Source: Pseudomonas fluorescens
Lineage (GTDB): Bacteria; Pseudomonadota; Gammaproteobacteria; Pseudomonadales; Pseudomonadaceae
Assembly: GCF_902497775.2 (NCBI RefSeq)
Contig: NZ_OZ024668.1
Coordinates: 5,440,326-5,504,325 of the forward strand
Reading direction: 5' to 3'
Length of the DNA: 64,000 nt
Part shown: in pieces, positions 1 through 10,530 of the stretch
Position numbering within the stretch: the stretch's first letter is position 1
How the letters are laid out: the number at the start of each line of letters is the position of its first letter
The notes under the pieces: model-generated
What the model saw: the letters and a program-made list of their open reading frames with translations, nothing else
What the model was told of the DNA's origin: nothing
The model's database searches: none
Position numbers and translations under genes: made by a program

Positions 1-137
1 TGGTGGTGATCGACGTGCTGGCCATGGGCGTGGCCATGGCCCGCGGCCCGAGCCTGGTCAACCACCTCAAGAGCGTCAAGCGCAGCTTGCGCAGCCTGCG
101 CCTGTCGCCCAAGTCGATCAAGGCGATGGACGACTGA
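1..137 (+). CDS. RpiR/HexR-type transcriptional regulator, C-terminal end (partial)
   Basis: Only the last 44 codons are present, read from base 3 to the TGA at 135-137; the gene starts before the window. The visible tail contains VVIDVLAMGVAMARG followed by a basic helix (HLKSVKRSLRSLRL). This resembles the end of the sugar-isomerase (SIS) domain of MurR/RpiR-family regulators such as HexR, which control sugar-phosphate metabolism. From memory, a gene of this type sits next to a glucose-6-phosphate dehydrogenase gene at this place in Pseudomonas, but that gene is not in view. The family call rests on a short tail, so it is tentative. Confidence 0.55.
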   Translation, partial: VVIDVLAMGVAMARGPSLVNHLKSVKRSLRSLRLSPKSIKAMDD

Positions 138-236
138 GCGACCCGGCAGGTTCATTGATTTGTCATTGGTACGCCGCCAAACCGTAATGCTGCGACGTCA
201 GTCTGAAGCTCCCGCACTCGATAAGGGAGATATGCA

Positions 237-455
237 ATGGCTCGTGAATTCGATGGCTCGTACCAACCCAACGCCAAATCCCGCAAGCAGCAGGAAAAAG
301 ACCAGCGCCGCATGGAGTTTCGCCGCGCGATCGAAAGCTATTCCGAGCAGCGCCGCCTGCTGCAGGAAATCACCGACTACGCCGACTTGCAGACCCTCAG
401 CGTGTGGCAGGTATCGGCGGCAGAATCCCCGAGAAACGCTCAACAAGCCCGCTGA
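237..455 (+). CDS. small charged conserved protein of unknown function
   Basis: This encodes 72 residues and has a good ribosome-binding site (AGGGAGA, 6-7 bases before ATG). The protein is very hydrophilic: a K/R/Q/E-rich stretch (SRKQQEKDQRRMEFRRAIE) is predicted to form one long helix, followed by QRRLLQEITDY. It has no signal peptide, cysteine pair or membrane segment. Its size and charge pattern recall small Pseudomonas proteins annotated as the PA3496 family, but I cannot confirm this. Its last 59 bases overlap the end of the convergent LysR gene, so either a shorter product or a real tail-to-tail overlap is possible. Confidence 0.6.
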   Translation: MAREFDGSYQPNAKSRKQQEKDQRRMEFRRAIESYSEQRRLLQEITDYADLQTLSVWQVSAAESPRNAQQAR

Positions 456-1359
456 TCTGTGCACGTTCGCTGCGAATGAACGCTAAAAAGGCCAGGGCCA
501 CCGGTGACTGCCGTTTGGCCTTGGACTGCACCACGCACCAACTGCGGTACAGGGGTAGCTCTTCAACCGGCAATTCTCGCAGCACGCCAGTGGCCAGTTC
601 CAGGTTCAACGCGTGGCGGGTCAGCAGGGCGATGCCCAGGCCGGCAATCACGCACTCGCGCTGGGCATCGGCGGAAGCCACCTCCAGCGTCTGGGTGAAG
701 TGCACACGCTTCTCCTTGAAGTATTCTTCGCAGGCCTTGCGCGTGCCCGAGCCCTGTTCGCGGACCAGCAAGGTATGCGGTTCCAGATCCTGCAGGCGCA
801 GGCTGTCGAGCTTGCACAGCGGGTGATCGGGCGGTGCCACTGCGACAATCGGATTGTTGAGGAACGGCAAGAACTCCAAGCCCATGTCCTGAGGCACCAT
901 GGACATGATGATCAGGTCGTCGCGGTTGTCCGAGAGGCGACGGATGGCCTGGGCCCGGTTGACCACGGTGAGGGTAAGATTGACTTCGGGGTGCAGGCGT
1001 TTGAAGGCGGCGAACAGGTGCGGGACGAAGTACTTGGCGCTGGATTCGACCGCCAGCTTCAGTTGCCCTTGAAGCGAGCCCTGCATGTCCGAGAGCTGCA
1101 TGTCGAGGCTCTCCAGGCGCCCGAAGATATCGCGGCTGGCGCGTTGCAGCGCTTCGGCGGCTTCGGTCAGGTAGAGCTTTTTGCCGACGTACTCGAACAG
1201 CGGTTGGCCGACCAGTTCTTCGAGCTGGCGGATCTGTAGACTAACGGCGGGTTGCGTCAGGTTCATCTCCTCGGCCGCCCGGCTGTAGGAACGCAAGTCA
1301 CAGACCTCATTGAAGATCTGCAGTTGACGCAATGTCATACGCATCAATGACTTACGCAT
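397..1359 (-). CDS. pycR: LysR-family regulator, PycR-like
   Basis: 320 residues, the normal LysR length. The N-terminal winged helix-turn-helix is clear (TLRQLQIFNEV, SRAAEEMNLTQPAVSLQIRQLEELVG), and an effector-binding domain with the usual two lobes follows. The ATG at 1359 is preferred. A TTG nine bases upstream and ATGs six and eight codons downstream are possible, and none has a strong ribosome-binding site. The gene is divergent from the pyruvate carboxylase genes, across a 188-bp gap, which is the arrangement of pycR in Pseudomonas. It probably controls pycA-oadA. The symbol is given from context and overall resemblance. Confidence 0.85.
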   Translation of the reverse strand: MRKSLMRMTLRQLQIFNEVCDLRSYSRAAEEMNLTQPAVSLQIRQLEELVGQPLFEYVGKKLYLTEAAEALQRASRDIFGRLESLDMQLSDMQGSLQGQLKLAVESSAKYFVPHLFAAFKRLHPEVNLTLTVVNRAQAIRRLSDNRDDLIIMSMVPQDMGLEFLPFLNNPIVAVAPPDHPLCKLDSLRLQDLEPHTLLVREQGSGTRKACEEYFKEKRVHFTQTLEVASADAQRECVIAGLGIALLTRHALNLELATGVLRELPVEELPLYRSWCVVQSKAKRQSPVALAFLAFIRSERAQISGLVERFSGILPPIPATR

Positions 1360-1547
1360 TTGTCTCAAACCCCGGAAAAACCTTGTAACAGCACTATAAG
1401 CTTTTGCTTATGCACACCCTAATAAATATTGATTTTTGTTTATCCAGAGACAGCGCTAGGGTAAAGATGCGACTGACCAGCGACGATTGGTCACGCGCCG
1501 ACCGGCATTGCCGGCTCGTTTGTTCTAGCGGCCTTGGGAATACTCCA

Positions 1548-2963
1548 GTGATAAAAAAGATCCTGATCGCCAACCGCGGTGAAATTGCTGTCCGAATCGT
1601 GCGCGCCTGTGCCGAGATGGGCATCCGTTCCGTGGCGATCTACTCCGACGCCGACCGCCATGCCTTGCACGTCAAACGTGCCGATGAGGCCCACAGCATT
1701 GGTGCCGAGCCCCTGGCCGGCTACCTGAACCCGCGCAAGCTGGTGAACCTGGCTGTGGAAACCGGTTGTGATGCGCTGCATCCCGGTTATGGTTTTCTGT
1801 CTGAGAACGCTGAACTTGCGGACATCTGCACCGAACGCGGTATCAAATTCATCGGCCCGTCGGCCGAAGTCATTCGTCGCATGGGCGACAAGACCGAAGC
1901 CCGCCGCAGCATGATCAAGGCCGGTGTACCGGTCACCCCGGGCACCGAAGGCAACGTCGCCGACATCCACGAAGCCCTGCTTGAAGGCGACCGCATCGGT
2001 TATCCGGTGATGCTCAAGGCCACCTCCGGCGGCGGCGGCCGTGGCATTCGTCGCTGCAACAGCCGTGAAGAGCTGGAACAAGCTTTCCCACGGGTGATTT
2101 CCGAAGCGACCAAGGCTTTTGGCTCGGCGCAAGTGTTCCTGGAAAAATGCATCGTCAACCCGAAACACATCGAGGCGCAAATCCTCGGCGACAGCTTCGG
2201 CAATGTCGTACACCTGTTCGAGCGCGACTGCTCGATCCAGCGGCGTAACCAGAAGCTCATCGAAATCGCCCCGAGCCCGCAACTGACCCCCGAACAGCGC
2301 GCCTATATCGGCGACCTGTCGGTGCGCGCAGCCAAGGCCGTGGGTTACGAGAACGCCGGCACCGTGGAGTTCCTGCTCGCCGATGGCGAGGTGTACTTCA
2401 TGGAGATGAACACCCGGGTGCAGGTGGAACACACCATCACCGAAGAAATCACAGGCATCGATATCGTCCGCGAGCAGATCCGCATTGCCTCCGGCCTGCC
2501 GCTGTCGGTCAAGCAGGAAGACATCCAGCACCGCGGCTTTGCCTTGCAGTTCCGGATCAACGCCGAAGACCCGAAGAACAACTTCCTGCCCAGCTTCGGC
2601 AAGATCACCCGCTACTACGCGCCCGGCGGCCCGGGTGTGCGCACCGACACGGCAATCTATACCGGCTACACCATTCCACCGTTCTACGATTCGATGTGCC
2701 TGAAACTGGTGGTCTGGGCGCTGACCTGGGAAGAAGCCATGGACCGCGGCCTGCGGGCCCTGGACGACATGCGTGTGCAAGGGGTGAAGACCACTGCCGC
2801 CTATTACCAGGAAATCCTGCGCAATCCGGAATTTCGCAGCGGTCAGTTCAATACCAGCTTCGTTGAAAGCCATCCGGAACTGACCAACTACTCGATCAAG
2901 CGCAAACCCGAAGAGCTGGCCCTGGCCATCGCCGCCGCCATCGCCGCCCACGCAGGCCTGTGA
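1548..2963 (+). CDS. pycA: pyruvate carboxylase subunit A (biotin carboxylase)
   Basis: 471 residues from a GTG start; the frame is open further upstream, but the family begins at IKKILIANRGEIAVRI, and GGGAA lies ahead of this GTG. The protein carboxylates biotin on the partner subunit using ATP and bicarbonate. The biotin carboxylase fold shows in order: the N-terminal domain, the ATP-grasp glycine loop (KATSGGGGRGIRR), the catalytic EMNTRVQVEHTITEE segment and the C-terminal biotin carboxylase domain. It lies 10 bp upstream of the biotin-bearing subunit, so this is the two-subunit anaplerotic pyruvate carboxylase of pseudomonads. The gene is often annotated accC because acetyl-CoA carboxylase uses a similar subunit. 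Confidence 0.93.
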   Translation: MIKKILIANRGEIAVRIVRACAEMGIRSVAIYSDADRHALHVKRADEAHSIGAEPLAGYLNPRKLVNLAVETGCDALHPGYGFLSENAELADICTERGIKFIGPSAEVIRRMGDKTEARRSMIKAGVPVTPGTEGNVADIHEALLEGDRIGYPVMLKATSGGGGRGIRRCNSREELEQAFPRVISEATKAFGSAQVFLEKCIVNPKHIEAQILGDSFGNVVHLFERDCSIQRRNQKLIEIAPSPQLTPEQRAYIGDLSVRAAKAVGYENAGTVEFLLADGEVYFMEMNTRVQVEHTITEEITGIDIVREQIRIASGLPLSVKQEDIQHRGFALQFRINAEDPKNNFLPSFGKITRYYAPGGPGVRTDTAIYTGYTIPPFYDSMCLKLVVWALTWEEAMDRGLRALDDMRVQGVKTTAAYYQEILRNPEFRSGQFNTSFVESHPELTNYSIKRKPEELALAIAAAIAAHAGL

Positions 2964-2973
2964 GGAACCCATA

Positions 2974-4782
2974 ATGTCCAAGAAAATCTTTGTAACCGAC
3001 ACAATCCTGCGCGACGCCCACCAGTCCCTGCTGGCCACCCGCATGCGTACCGACGACATGCTGCCGATCTGCGACAAGCTCGACAAGGTCGGCTACTGGT
3101 CGCTGGAAGTCTGGGGCGGCGCTACCTTCGACGCCTGCGTGCGCTTCCTCAAGGAGGACCCGTGGGAGCGCCTGCGCAAACTGCGCGCGGCACTGCCCAA
3201 CACCCGCCTGCAGATGCTCCTGCGCGGGCAGAACCTGCTCGGCTACCGCCACTACAGCGATGATGTGGTCAAAGCCTTCGTCGCCAAAGCGGCGGTCAAC
3301 GGTATCGACGTGTTCCGCATCTTCGACGCCATGAACGATGTGCGTAACCTGCGCGTGGCCATCGAAGCGGTCAAGGCTGCCGGCAAACATGCCCAGGGCA
3401 CCATCGCCTACACCACCAGCCCCGTGCACACCATCGAAGCCTTCGTCGCCCAGGCCAAGCAGATGGAAGCCATGGGTTGCGACTCGGTGGCAATCAAGGA
3501 CATGGCTGGCCTGCTGACTCCATACGCTACCGGCGAGCTGGTCAAGGCACTGAAGGCCGAGCAGTCGCTGCCGGTGTTCGTCCATTCCCATGACACCGCC
3601 GGCCTGGCTGCCATGTGCCAGCTCAAGGCGATCGAGAACGGCGCCGATCATATCGACACAGCGATCTCCAGCTTCGCCTGGGGCACCAGCCACCCAGGCA
3701 CCGAGTCGATGGTCGCCGCCCTCAAGGGCAGCGAATTCGACACCGGCCTGAGCCTGGAGCTGCTGCAAGAGATCGGCCTGTACTTCTATGCCGTGCGCAA
3801 GAAGTACCACCAGTTCGAAAGTGAATTCACCGCCGTCGACACCCGCGTGCAAGTCAACCAGGTACCGGGCGGGATGATTTCCAACCTGGCCAACCAGCTC
3901 AAGGAGCAGGGCGCGCTCAACCGCATGAACGAAGTGCTGGCGGAAATTCCACGGGTCCGCGAAGACCTCGGCTTCCCGCCACTGGTGACCCCGACCTCGC
4001 AGATCGTCGGCACCCAGGCGTTCTTCAACGTACTCGCCGGCGAGCGCTACAAGACCATCACCAACGAGGTGAAGCTGTACCTGCAAGGCGGCTACGGCAA
4101 GGCCCCGGGTGTGGTCGACGAAAAACTGCGGCGTCAGGCCATCGGCAGCGAAGAGGTCATCGACGTTCGCCCGGCCGACTTGCTCAAGCCGGAAATGGCC
4201 AAGTTGCGCAATGACATTGGCGCTTTGGCCAAGTCGGAAGAAGACGTGCTGACCTACGCCATGTTCCCGGACATCGGGCGCAAGTTCCTCGAAGAGCGTG
4301 AGGCCGGCACCCTGACCCCTGAAGTGCTGCTGCCTATTCCCGAGGCTGGCGCCGTGGCTTCGGCCGGTGGCGAAGGCGTGCCGACCGAGTTCGTCATCGA
4401 CGTGCACGGCGAGACCTACCGGGTGGATATCACCGGCGTTGGCGTCAAGGCTGAAGGCAAGCGCCACTTCTACCTGTCCATCGACGGCATGCCGGAAGAA
4501 GTGGTGTTCGAGCCGCTCAACGAGTTCGTCGGCGGCGGCAGCAGCAAACGCAAGCAGGCCAGTGCTCCGGGCCATGTCAGCACCACCATGCCCGGCAACA
4601 TCGTCGATGTGCTGGTCAAGGAAGGCGACATGGTCAAGGCCGGCCAGCCAGTGCTGATCACCGAGGCAATGAAGATGGAGACCGAAGTGCAGGCGGCGAT
4701 TGCCGGCAAGGTCACCGCCATTCATGTGGCCAAGGGCGACCGGGTCAACCCGGGCGAGATCCTGATCGAGATCGAGGGCTGA
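2974..4782 (+). CDS. oadA: pyruvate carboxylase subunit B / oxaloacetate decarboxylase alpha-like
   Basis: 602 residues. The N-terminal carboxyltransferase barrel starts with VTDTILRDAHQSLLATRM and carries the metal-site stretch HSHDTAG, followed by the conserved PYC/OADA domain. A linker of alanine, glycine and serine leads to a C-terminal biotinyl domain with EAMKMETEV; the biotinylated lysine is about residue 567. The protein transfers carboxyl from biotin to pyruvate, giving oxaloacetate. No membrane decarboxylase subunits (beta, gamma) are nearby, so it belongs with PycA rather than a sodium pump. The gene is co-transcribed with pycA, and a terminator follows. Confidence 0.93.
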   Translation: MSKKIFVTDTILRDAHQSLLATRMRTDDMLPICDKLDKVGYWSLEVWGGATFDACVRFLKEDPWERLRKLRAALPNTRLQMLLRGQNLLGYRHYSDDVVKAFVAKAAVNGIDVFRIFDAMNDVRNLRVAIEAVKAAGKHAQGTIAYTTSPVHTIEAFVAQAKQMEAMGCDSVAIKDMAGLLTPYATGELVKALKAEQSLPVFVHSHDTAGLAAMCQLKAIENGADHIDTAISSFAWGTSHPGTESMVAALKGSEFDTGLSLELLQEIGLYFYAVRKKYHQFESEFTAVDTRVQVNQVPGGMISNLANQLKEQGALNRMNEVLAEIPRVREDLGFPPLVTPTSQIVGTQAFFNVLAGERYKTITNEVKLYLQGGYGKAPGVVDEKLRRQAIGSEEVIDVRPADLLKPEMAKLRNDIGALAKSEEDVLTYAMFPDIGRKFLEEREAGTLTPEVLLPIPEAGAVASAGGEGVPTEFVIDVHGETYRVDITGVGVKAEGKRHFYLSIDGMPEEVVFEPLNEFVGGGSSKRKQASAPGHVSTTMPGNIVDVLVKEGDMVKAGQPVLITEAMKMETEVQAAIAGKVTAIHVAKGDRVNPGEILIEIEG

Positions 4783-4816
4783 TGTTCAGGCCCTCATCTA
4801 CACGCGGTTAACCTCT

Positions 4817-4842
4817 GGGGGGCGTATGCTCCCCTTTTTTTT
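4817..4842 (+). terminator. Rho-independent terminator after oadA
   Basis: A GC-rich stem (GGGGGGC pairing with GCTCCCC, short GTAT loop) is followed by eight T residues. It lies 35 bp past the oadA stop and would end the pycA-oadA transcript. The next gene is convergent. Confidence 0.85.
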
Positions 4843-4850
4843 GCACGCAC

Positions 4851-5516
4851 CTACCGACACGCTTGCAGTGTTCGCACCTGCCCTTCAGGGCGTTGGTTAT
4901 CTTCCGCCAACCAGCGCTCAAACCCCGCCGCAATCGCCGGCCATTCATCATCGGTAATCGAGAACCACGCTGTGTCGCGGTTACGGTCCTTGATCACCAT
5001 ATGCTTGCGAAACACCCCTTCGAAGGTGAAGCCAAAGCGCAGTGCAGCGCGCTTGGAGCGGGCGTTGTCGTTGTTGCACTTCCATTCCAGGCGGCGGTTA
5101 CCCAGTTCGAACGCCAGCTTGCCGAGCAGGTACACGGCCTCGGTGCCCTTTGGGGTGCGCTGCATGGCGGCGCCAAAGGCGATGTGGCCAATCTCGATGC
5201 GGCCCTGGTCGGGCACGATCGACATCAGGCTGAGGATGCCTTGGGTCTGGCCGCTGGCCAGGTCGATCACGCTGTAGAACAGCGGATCGCTGCTGGCGGC
5301 GTTGATGTCGAGCCAGTGATCGAAGTCTTCCCGCTCACTGAACGGACCATAGGCCAGGTAATCCCACAGTTTGCCGTCGGCCTGGGGACCCTGGAGCACT
5401 TCCCAGAGGTCTTCGGTGTCGCGCTTGGGGTCGAGTTTTTCCAGGCGCACGAAGCGCCCGGTCAAGGTTGCAGGTTGCGGGCGCTTGGCCGGATGCCAGT
5501 GCAATGGACTGCTCAT
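4851..5516 (-). CDS. GNAT-family N-acetyltransferase (RimJ/RimL-like)
   Basis: 221 residues from MSSPLHWHPAKRP, which has AGAGGAG seven bases upstream; longer reading of the frame is not supported. The body shows the GNAT pattern of RimJ/RimL-type enzymes: TGRFVRLEKLDP at the start, a central beta strand (IEIGHIAFGAAMQRTPKGTEA) containing the acetyl-CoA pyrophosphate-loop region, and the typical RLEWKCNNDNARSKRAALRFGF near the end. It is the last gene of a three-gene minus-strand unit with a second GNAT protein and a PaiB-type protein. The substrate cannot be read from sequence. The neighbouring polyamine genes make a polyamine or amino-group acceptor plausible. Confidence 0.85.
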   Translation of the reverse strand: MSSPLHWHPAKRPQPATLTGRFVRLEKLDPKRDTEDLWEVLQGPQADGKLWDYLAYGPFSEREDFDHWLDINAASSDPLFYSVIDLASGQTQGILSLMSIVPDQGRIEIGHIAFGAAMQRTPKGTEAVYLLGKLAFELGNRRLEWKCNNDNARSKRAALRFGFTFEGVFRKHMVIKDRNRDTAWFSITDDEWPAIAAGFERWLAEDNQRPEGQVRTLQACR

Positions 5517-5533
5517 GGGGTGGCTCCTCTGGC

Positions 5534-5980
5534 TTACAGCGGTTTGCGGAACTGAATGAAGCCGGGCCGCTCGGCGACCTGTTCGTACAGGCTGATGGCC
5601 GTGGCATTGGTTTCGTGGGTCAGCCAGTGCACCTTGGCGCAACCTGCCACCTTTGCCGTAGCGTAGACGTATTCGATCAACTGGCGGCCGATACCCAGGC
5701 CACGTTGCTCACTTTGCACGTACAGGTCCTGCAGGTAGCAGGAGTTCTCGATGCTCCAGTTGGAGCGGTGGTAGATCCAGTGGACCATGCCCAGCGCCTT
5801 GCCGTCGACCCAGGCCAGGGCGGCGTTGGTCGGCTCGGCCGGGTCGAGCATGCGTTCCCAGGCCACGGCGCTGACCTCGTAGGCAATACGGGTTTCGTAG
5901 AAGCGCTGATACGCCTGCCACAACGGCAGCCAGGCACTGTGATCATCGCTAGTGACGGGGCGGATGGTTACGTGAGGCAT
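5534..5980 (-). CDS. GNAT-family N-acetyltransferase
   Basis: 148 residues, a compact single-domain GNAT. Strand one and helix one are seen in VTIRPVTSDDHSAWLPLW. The acetyl-CoA-binding motif A is LQDLYVQSEQRGLGIGRQLI (R-x-x-G-x-G/A), followed by HETNATAISLYEQV. It lies 12 bp downstream of the PaiB-type gene and 17 bp upstream of the other GNAT gene, so the three are probably one transcript. In Bacillus, PaiA (a GNAT polyamine acetyltransferase) is paired with PaiB, and this gene may be the PaiA counterpart here. That is inference from context only. Confidence 0.88.
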   Translation of the reverse strand: MPHVTIRPVTSDDHSAWLPLWQAYQRFYETRIAYEVSAVAWERMLDPAEPTNAALAWVDGKALGMVHWIYHRSNWSIENSCYLQDLYVQSEQRGLGIGRQLIEYVYATAKVAGCAKVHWLTHETNATAISLYEQVAERPGFIQFRKPL

Positions 5981-5992
5981 CGATGTGTTCCT

Positions 5993-6622
5993 TCAAGGTT
6001 GGCCCATGAGGGCGGCCAGTTGGTTGTCCAGAGGGTCGCTGCTGTTGGCCAGGCCGGTGCGCACGCCTTCGATGTCGATGGTCGAACGGTTCTGGCTGAG
6101 TTTGCGTGTGCCTTGCAGGCGCTCGATGGGCAGGGCGAAGCCGACGATCGCCTTGAGCATGCCGGCCATGTAGTCGGCCGGGGCCTCATCCACCGACCAG
6201 GGTTTGGCCTGGCTTTGTTCATGCTGATCACTCAGGCGCCGGACGATAGCCAGCAGGCGCTCGGCATCATGGAAAACCTCGGCCTTGCCCCAGGCGTGCA
6301 CGGCCACATAATTCCAGGTCGGAACCGTGCGCGGGTCGTCGACCTTGCTGGGGTAGTAGCCGGCGCTGACATAAGCATCCGGCCCGGCAAACACCACCAG
6401 TGCCTCGGCGTCGTTGCTCAACGCCTGCCACTGCTTGTTGGCGCGGGCGAAGTGGCCGTAAAGGGTGCCGTTGCTGCCCTGGCGGCGATCCAGCAGCAGG
6501 GGCAGGTGGCTGGCTTGCAAACCCTGTTCGCCGTGGGTGACCAGTACGGCCAGGCGCGTTTGCTCGATCTGCTGATGCAGGTGCTCGAGGTCGGTTTCCT
6601 TGTAGCTCGAAGGTGTGAACAT
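5993..6622 (-). CDS. PaiB-family FMN-binding protein
   Basis: 209 residues from MFTPSSYKETD, the usual start of the family (an upstream in-frame start is less likely). The split-barrel flavin-reductase-like fold is suggested by LAVLVTHGEQGLQASHLPLLLD and YGHFARANKQW. The signature VPTWNYVAVHAWGKAEVF is characteristic of PaiB. The C-terminal KLSQNRS also matches the family. PaiB was described in Bacillus as a negative regulator of sporulation and protease genes; in proteobacteria its role is unclear, and redox or flavin binding is likely. It is first of three minus-strand genes and divergent from the MocR regulator 90 bp away. Confidence 0.85.
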   Translation of the reverse strand: MFTPSSYKETDLEHLHQQIEQTRLAVLVTHGEQGLQASHLPLLLDRRQGSNGTLYGHFARANKQWQALSNDAEALVVFAGPDAYVSAGYYPSKVDDPRTVPTWNYVAVHAWGKAEVFHDAERLLAIVRRLSDQHEQSQAKPWSVDEAPADYMAGMLKAIVGFALPIERLQGTRKLSQNRSTIDIEGVRTGLANSSDPLDNQLAALMGQP

Positions 6623-6664
6623 GTGGATTGTCCTTGGCGAATGGCTCAATCCTAGGCAGGCTAT

Positions 6665-6707
6665 TGGACTAAGGTAAGAGCCATTTCCAGCTAATTTAAT
6701 AGGTCCA
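6665..6707. promoter_or_regulatory. candidate MocR operator in the divergent promoter region
   Basis: The 90-bp gap between paiB (minus) and the MocR gene (plus) contains TTGGACTAA at the left and TAGGTCCATTA at the right. The inner half-sites TGGAC (6665-6669) and GTCCA (6703-6707) are an inverted pair. GntR/MocR regulators commonly bind repeated half-sites in their own divergent promoter. The right half-site lies only a few bases before the MocR start codon (6713). This is a candidate only. Confidence 0.35.
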
Positions 6708-6712
6708 TTATC

Positions 6713-8242
6713 ATGAGCGAGCGTCCCTTCACTTTGCCGTTCGACCCGACGGGCATCGTTCTTGATCGCCGCCAGGGACTCAGCCGCCAGCTTTACCAGG
6801 CCCTGCGCATGCGGGTGCTGGACGGCCGCCTGAGCAGTGGCACGCGCCTGCCGGCCAGCCGCGACATGGCTGCGGTGCTGGCGCTTTCACGCAACAGCGT
6901 GGTACGTGCCTATGACCAGTTGTACGCCGAAGGCTATATCGAAAGCCGGGTCGGCGATGGCACCTATGTCAGCCAGCTGCCAAAACTATCCACAAAAGTA
7001 TCCACAGGGTTATCCCTGGGTTTTTCCACAGGGTTATCCACAAAATCGGTGGAAAATACTGAGGATTCATCCAGTAAAGTTATCCACAGAACGCCTCTAA
7101 GTCGCCTGGAAAACCACCATTTACCGCCGCCGAAAAGCGGTCCGCCGCGGGCATTCCGCGTCGGTTTACCGGCGTTCGACCTGTTCCCGTTCGACGTCTG
7201 GGCCAAGCTGCAGGCGGGTTTCTGGCGCAATCCTGATCCGACGGCGCTGGGTTACGGCGACCCGGCCGGCGAGCCACAACTTCGCGAACTGATTGCGACC
7301 TATTTGCGCCTGTCTCGTGGGCTTTCCTGCATGGCTGAACAAATTGTGATCACCAGCGGCGCACAGCAAGCCATCAGCCTTTGTGCACAGCTGCTGCTGG
7401 AGCCCGGCGAAGTAGTGGCTGTGGAAAACCCCGGTTACCGGGCTGCCGGCAACGCCTTCGCGCTGACCGGGGCAAAGGTGCAAGGGGTGGCGGTGGATCA
7501 CGAAGGCCTGGACTGCACAGCGCTCAATGCCGTGGAACATTGCCGCCTCAGCTACGTGACGCCGTCGCACCAGTACCCCACCGGCGTCACCATGAGCCTG
7601 GCCCGGCGCCTGCAACTGCTGGCCTGGGCCGAGCGCAAGGACGGCTGGATCATCGAGGACGACTATGACGGCGAGTACCGCTACAGCGGTGACCCGCTCG
7701 CGCCTCTGGCGGCGCTGGATCGTAGCGGGCGGGTGCTGTATGTCGGCACCTTCGGCAAGATCGCCTTTCCGGCGCTGCGCCTGGGCTACCTGGTGTTGCC
7801 CAAGCAACTGGTGCAGGCCTTTTCCCGCTGTCGGGCGCTGGCCGTACGGCATTCGGAGGTGGGCACCCAGGCGGTAATGGCGCAGTTCATGGCCCAGGGG
7901 CATTTCCAGCGGCATATCCGGCGCATGCGCCGAGCCGCCTTGAATCGACGCAATGCGTTGAAAGCGGGCTGGCCCACGGACGTTGCAGGTGTCGGGCCGA
8001 TGCCTGAGGTAGCGGCCGGATTGCATGTGAAAGTCGACGTCGACAGCTATGCCCGCGAGCAGGATTTGATCGCTCGCGCTGAAGCGGTGGGCGTTGAGCT
8101 CAATGCCCTGAGCGATTACTGGTTGCCAGACTCGACGGTCCCTGTGGATAAGCGCGCCGGCCTGGTGCTGGGCTTCGCCGCTGTGGACGAAGCCGCCACT
8201 GCCGACGCCCTGGCCCGCTTGCGGCGGGCCTGGCGCCAGTGA
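6713..8242 (+). CDS. MocR/PdxR-family regulator (GntR helix-turn-helix + aminotransferase-like domain)
   Basis: 509 residues. Residues 20-88 form a GntR winged helix (GTRLPASRDMAAVLALSRNS, YIESRVGDGTYVS). A linker of about 50 residues (90-140) precedes a fold-type-I aminotransferase domain. PLP-binding residues are visible: EDDYDGEYRY and the Schiff-base lysine in GTFGK at about residue 349, followed by LRLGYLV. MocR regulators sense PLP or an amine/amino acid adduct. The linker is odd: residues 92-111 repeat a four-residue unit (LSTK, VSTG, LSLG, FSTG, LSTK) encoded by tandem DnaA-box-like nonamers. Divergent paiB-GNAT-GNAT is the obvious target. It converges on the broken polyamine-binding protein gene, only 3 bp away. 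Confidence 0.92.
   Translation: MSERPFTLPFDPTGIVLDRRQGLSRQLYQALRMRVLDGRLSSGTRLPASRDMAAVLALSRNSVVRAYDQLYAEGYIESRVGDGTYVSQLPKLSTKVSTGLSLGFSTGLSTKSVENTEDSSSKVIHRTPLSRLENHHLPPPKSGPPRAFRVGLPAFDLFPFDVWAKLQAGFWRNPDPTALGYGDPAGEPQLRELIATYLRLSRGLSCMAEQIVITSGAQQAISLCAQLLLEPGEVVAVENPGYRAAGNAFALTGAKVQGVAVDHEGLDCTALNAVEHCRLSYVTPSHQYPTGVTMSLARRLQLLAWAERKDGWIIEDDYDGEYRYSGDPLAPLAALDRSGRVLYVGTFGKIAFPALRLGYLVLPKQLVQAFSRCRALAVRHSEVGTQAVMAQFMAQGHFQRHIRRMRRAALNRRNALKAGWPTDVAGVGPMPEVAAGLHVKVDVDSYAREQDLIARAEAVGVELNALSDYWLPDSTVPVDKRAGLVLGFAAVDEAATADALARLRRAWRQ
6986..7042 (+). repeat. five tandem 12-bp repeats containing DnaA-box-like nonamers
   Basis: Nonamers start every 12 bp: CTATCCACA (6986), GTATCCACA (6998), TTATCCCTG (7010), TTTTCCACA (7022) and TTATCCACA (7034). 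The last is a perfect DnaA box. Three others differ from it at one position, and the 7010 copy at two. The array lies inside the MocR coding sequence, in the interdomain linker. The repeat unit is a multiple of three, so it also repeats four amino acids. Confidence 0.85.
7080..7088 (+). promoter_or_regulatory. perfect DnaA box (TTATCCACA)
   Basis: A second perfect TTATCCACA lies 46 bp after the last tandem copy, in a different reading frame from the array (it encodes VIH rather than LST). A third perfect box, inverted (TGTGGATAA), is at 8143-8151 near the 3' end of the same gene. DnaA-box identity is seen in sequence; protein binding is inference. Confidence 0.6.
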
Positions 8243-8245
8243 GGG

Positions 8246-10389
<2,144 letters not shown>

Positions 10390-10530
10390 TTTGTTGTTCT
10401 CCGGGTCACTGGCGTCGCTCCATTGTTGGTGGCGCGGGCCCGGTGCAGAACGACGGAAACGGCCAAAAGGGGATCGATATGGCCAACCTGGTTGTCCGGA
10501 TTTCGCCCCCTGGCGGAGCAACCGCCGTGT

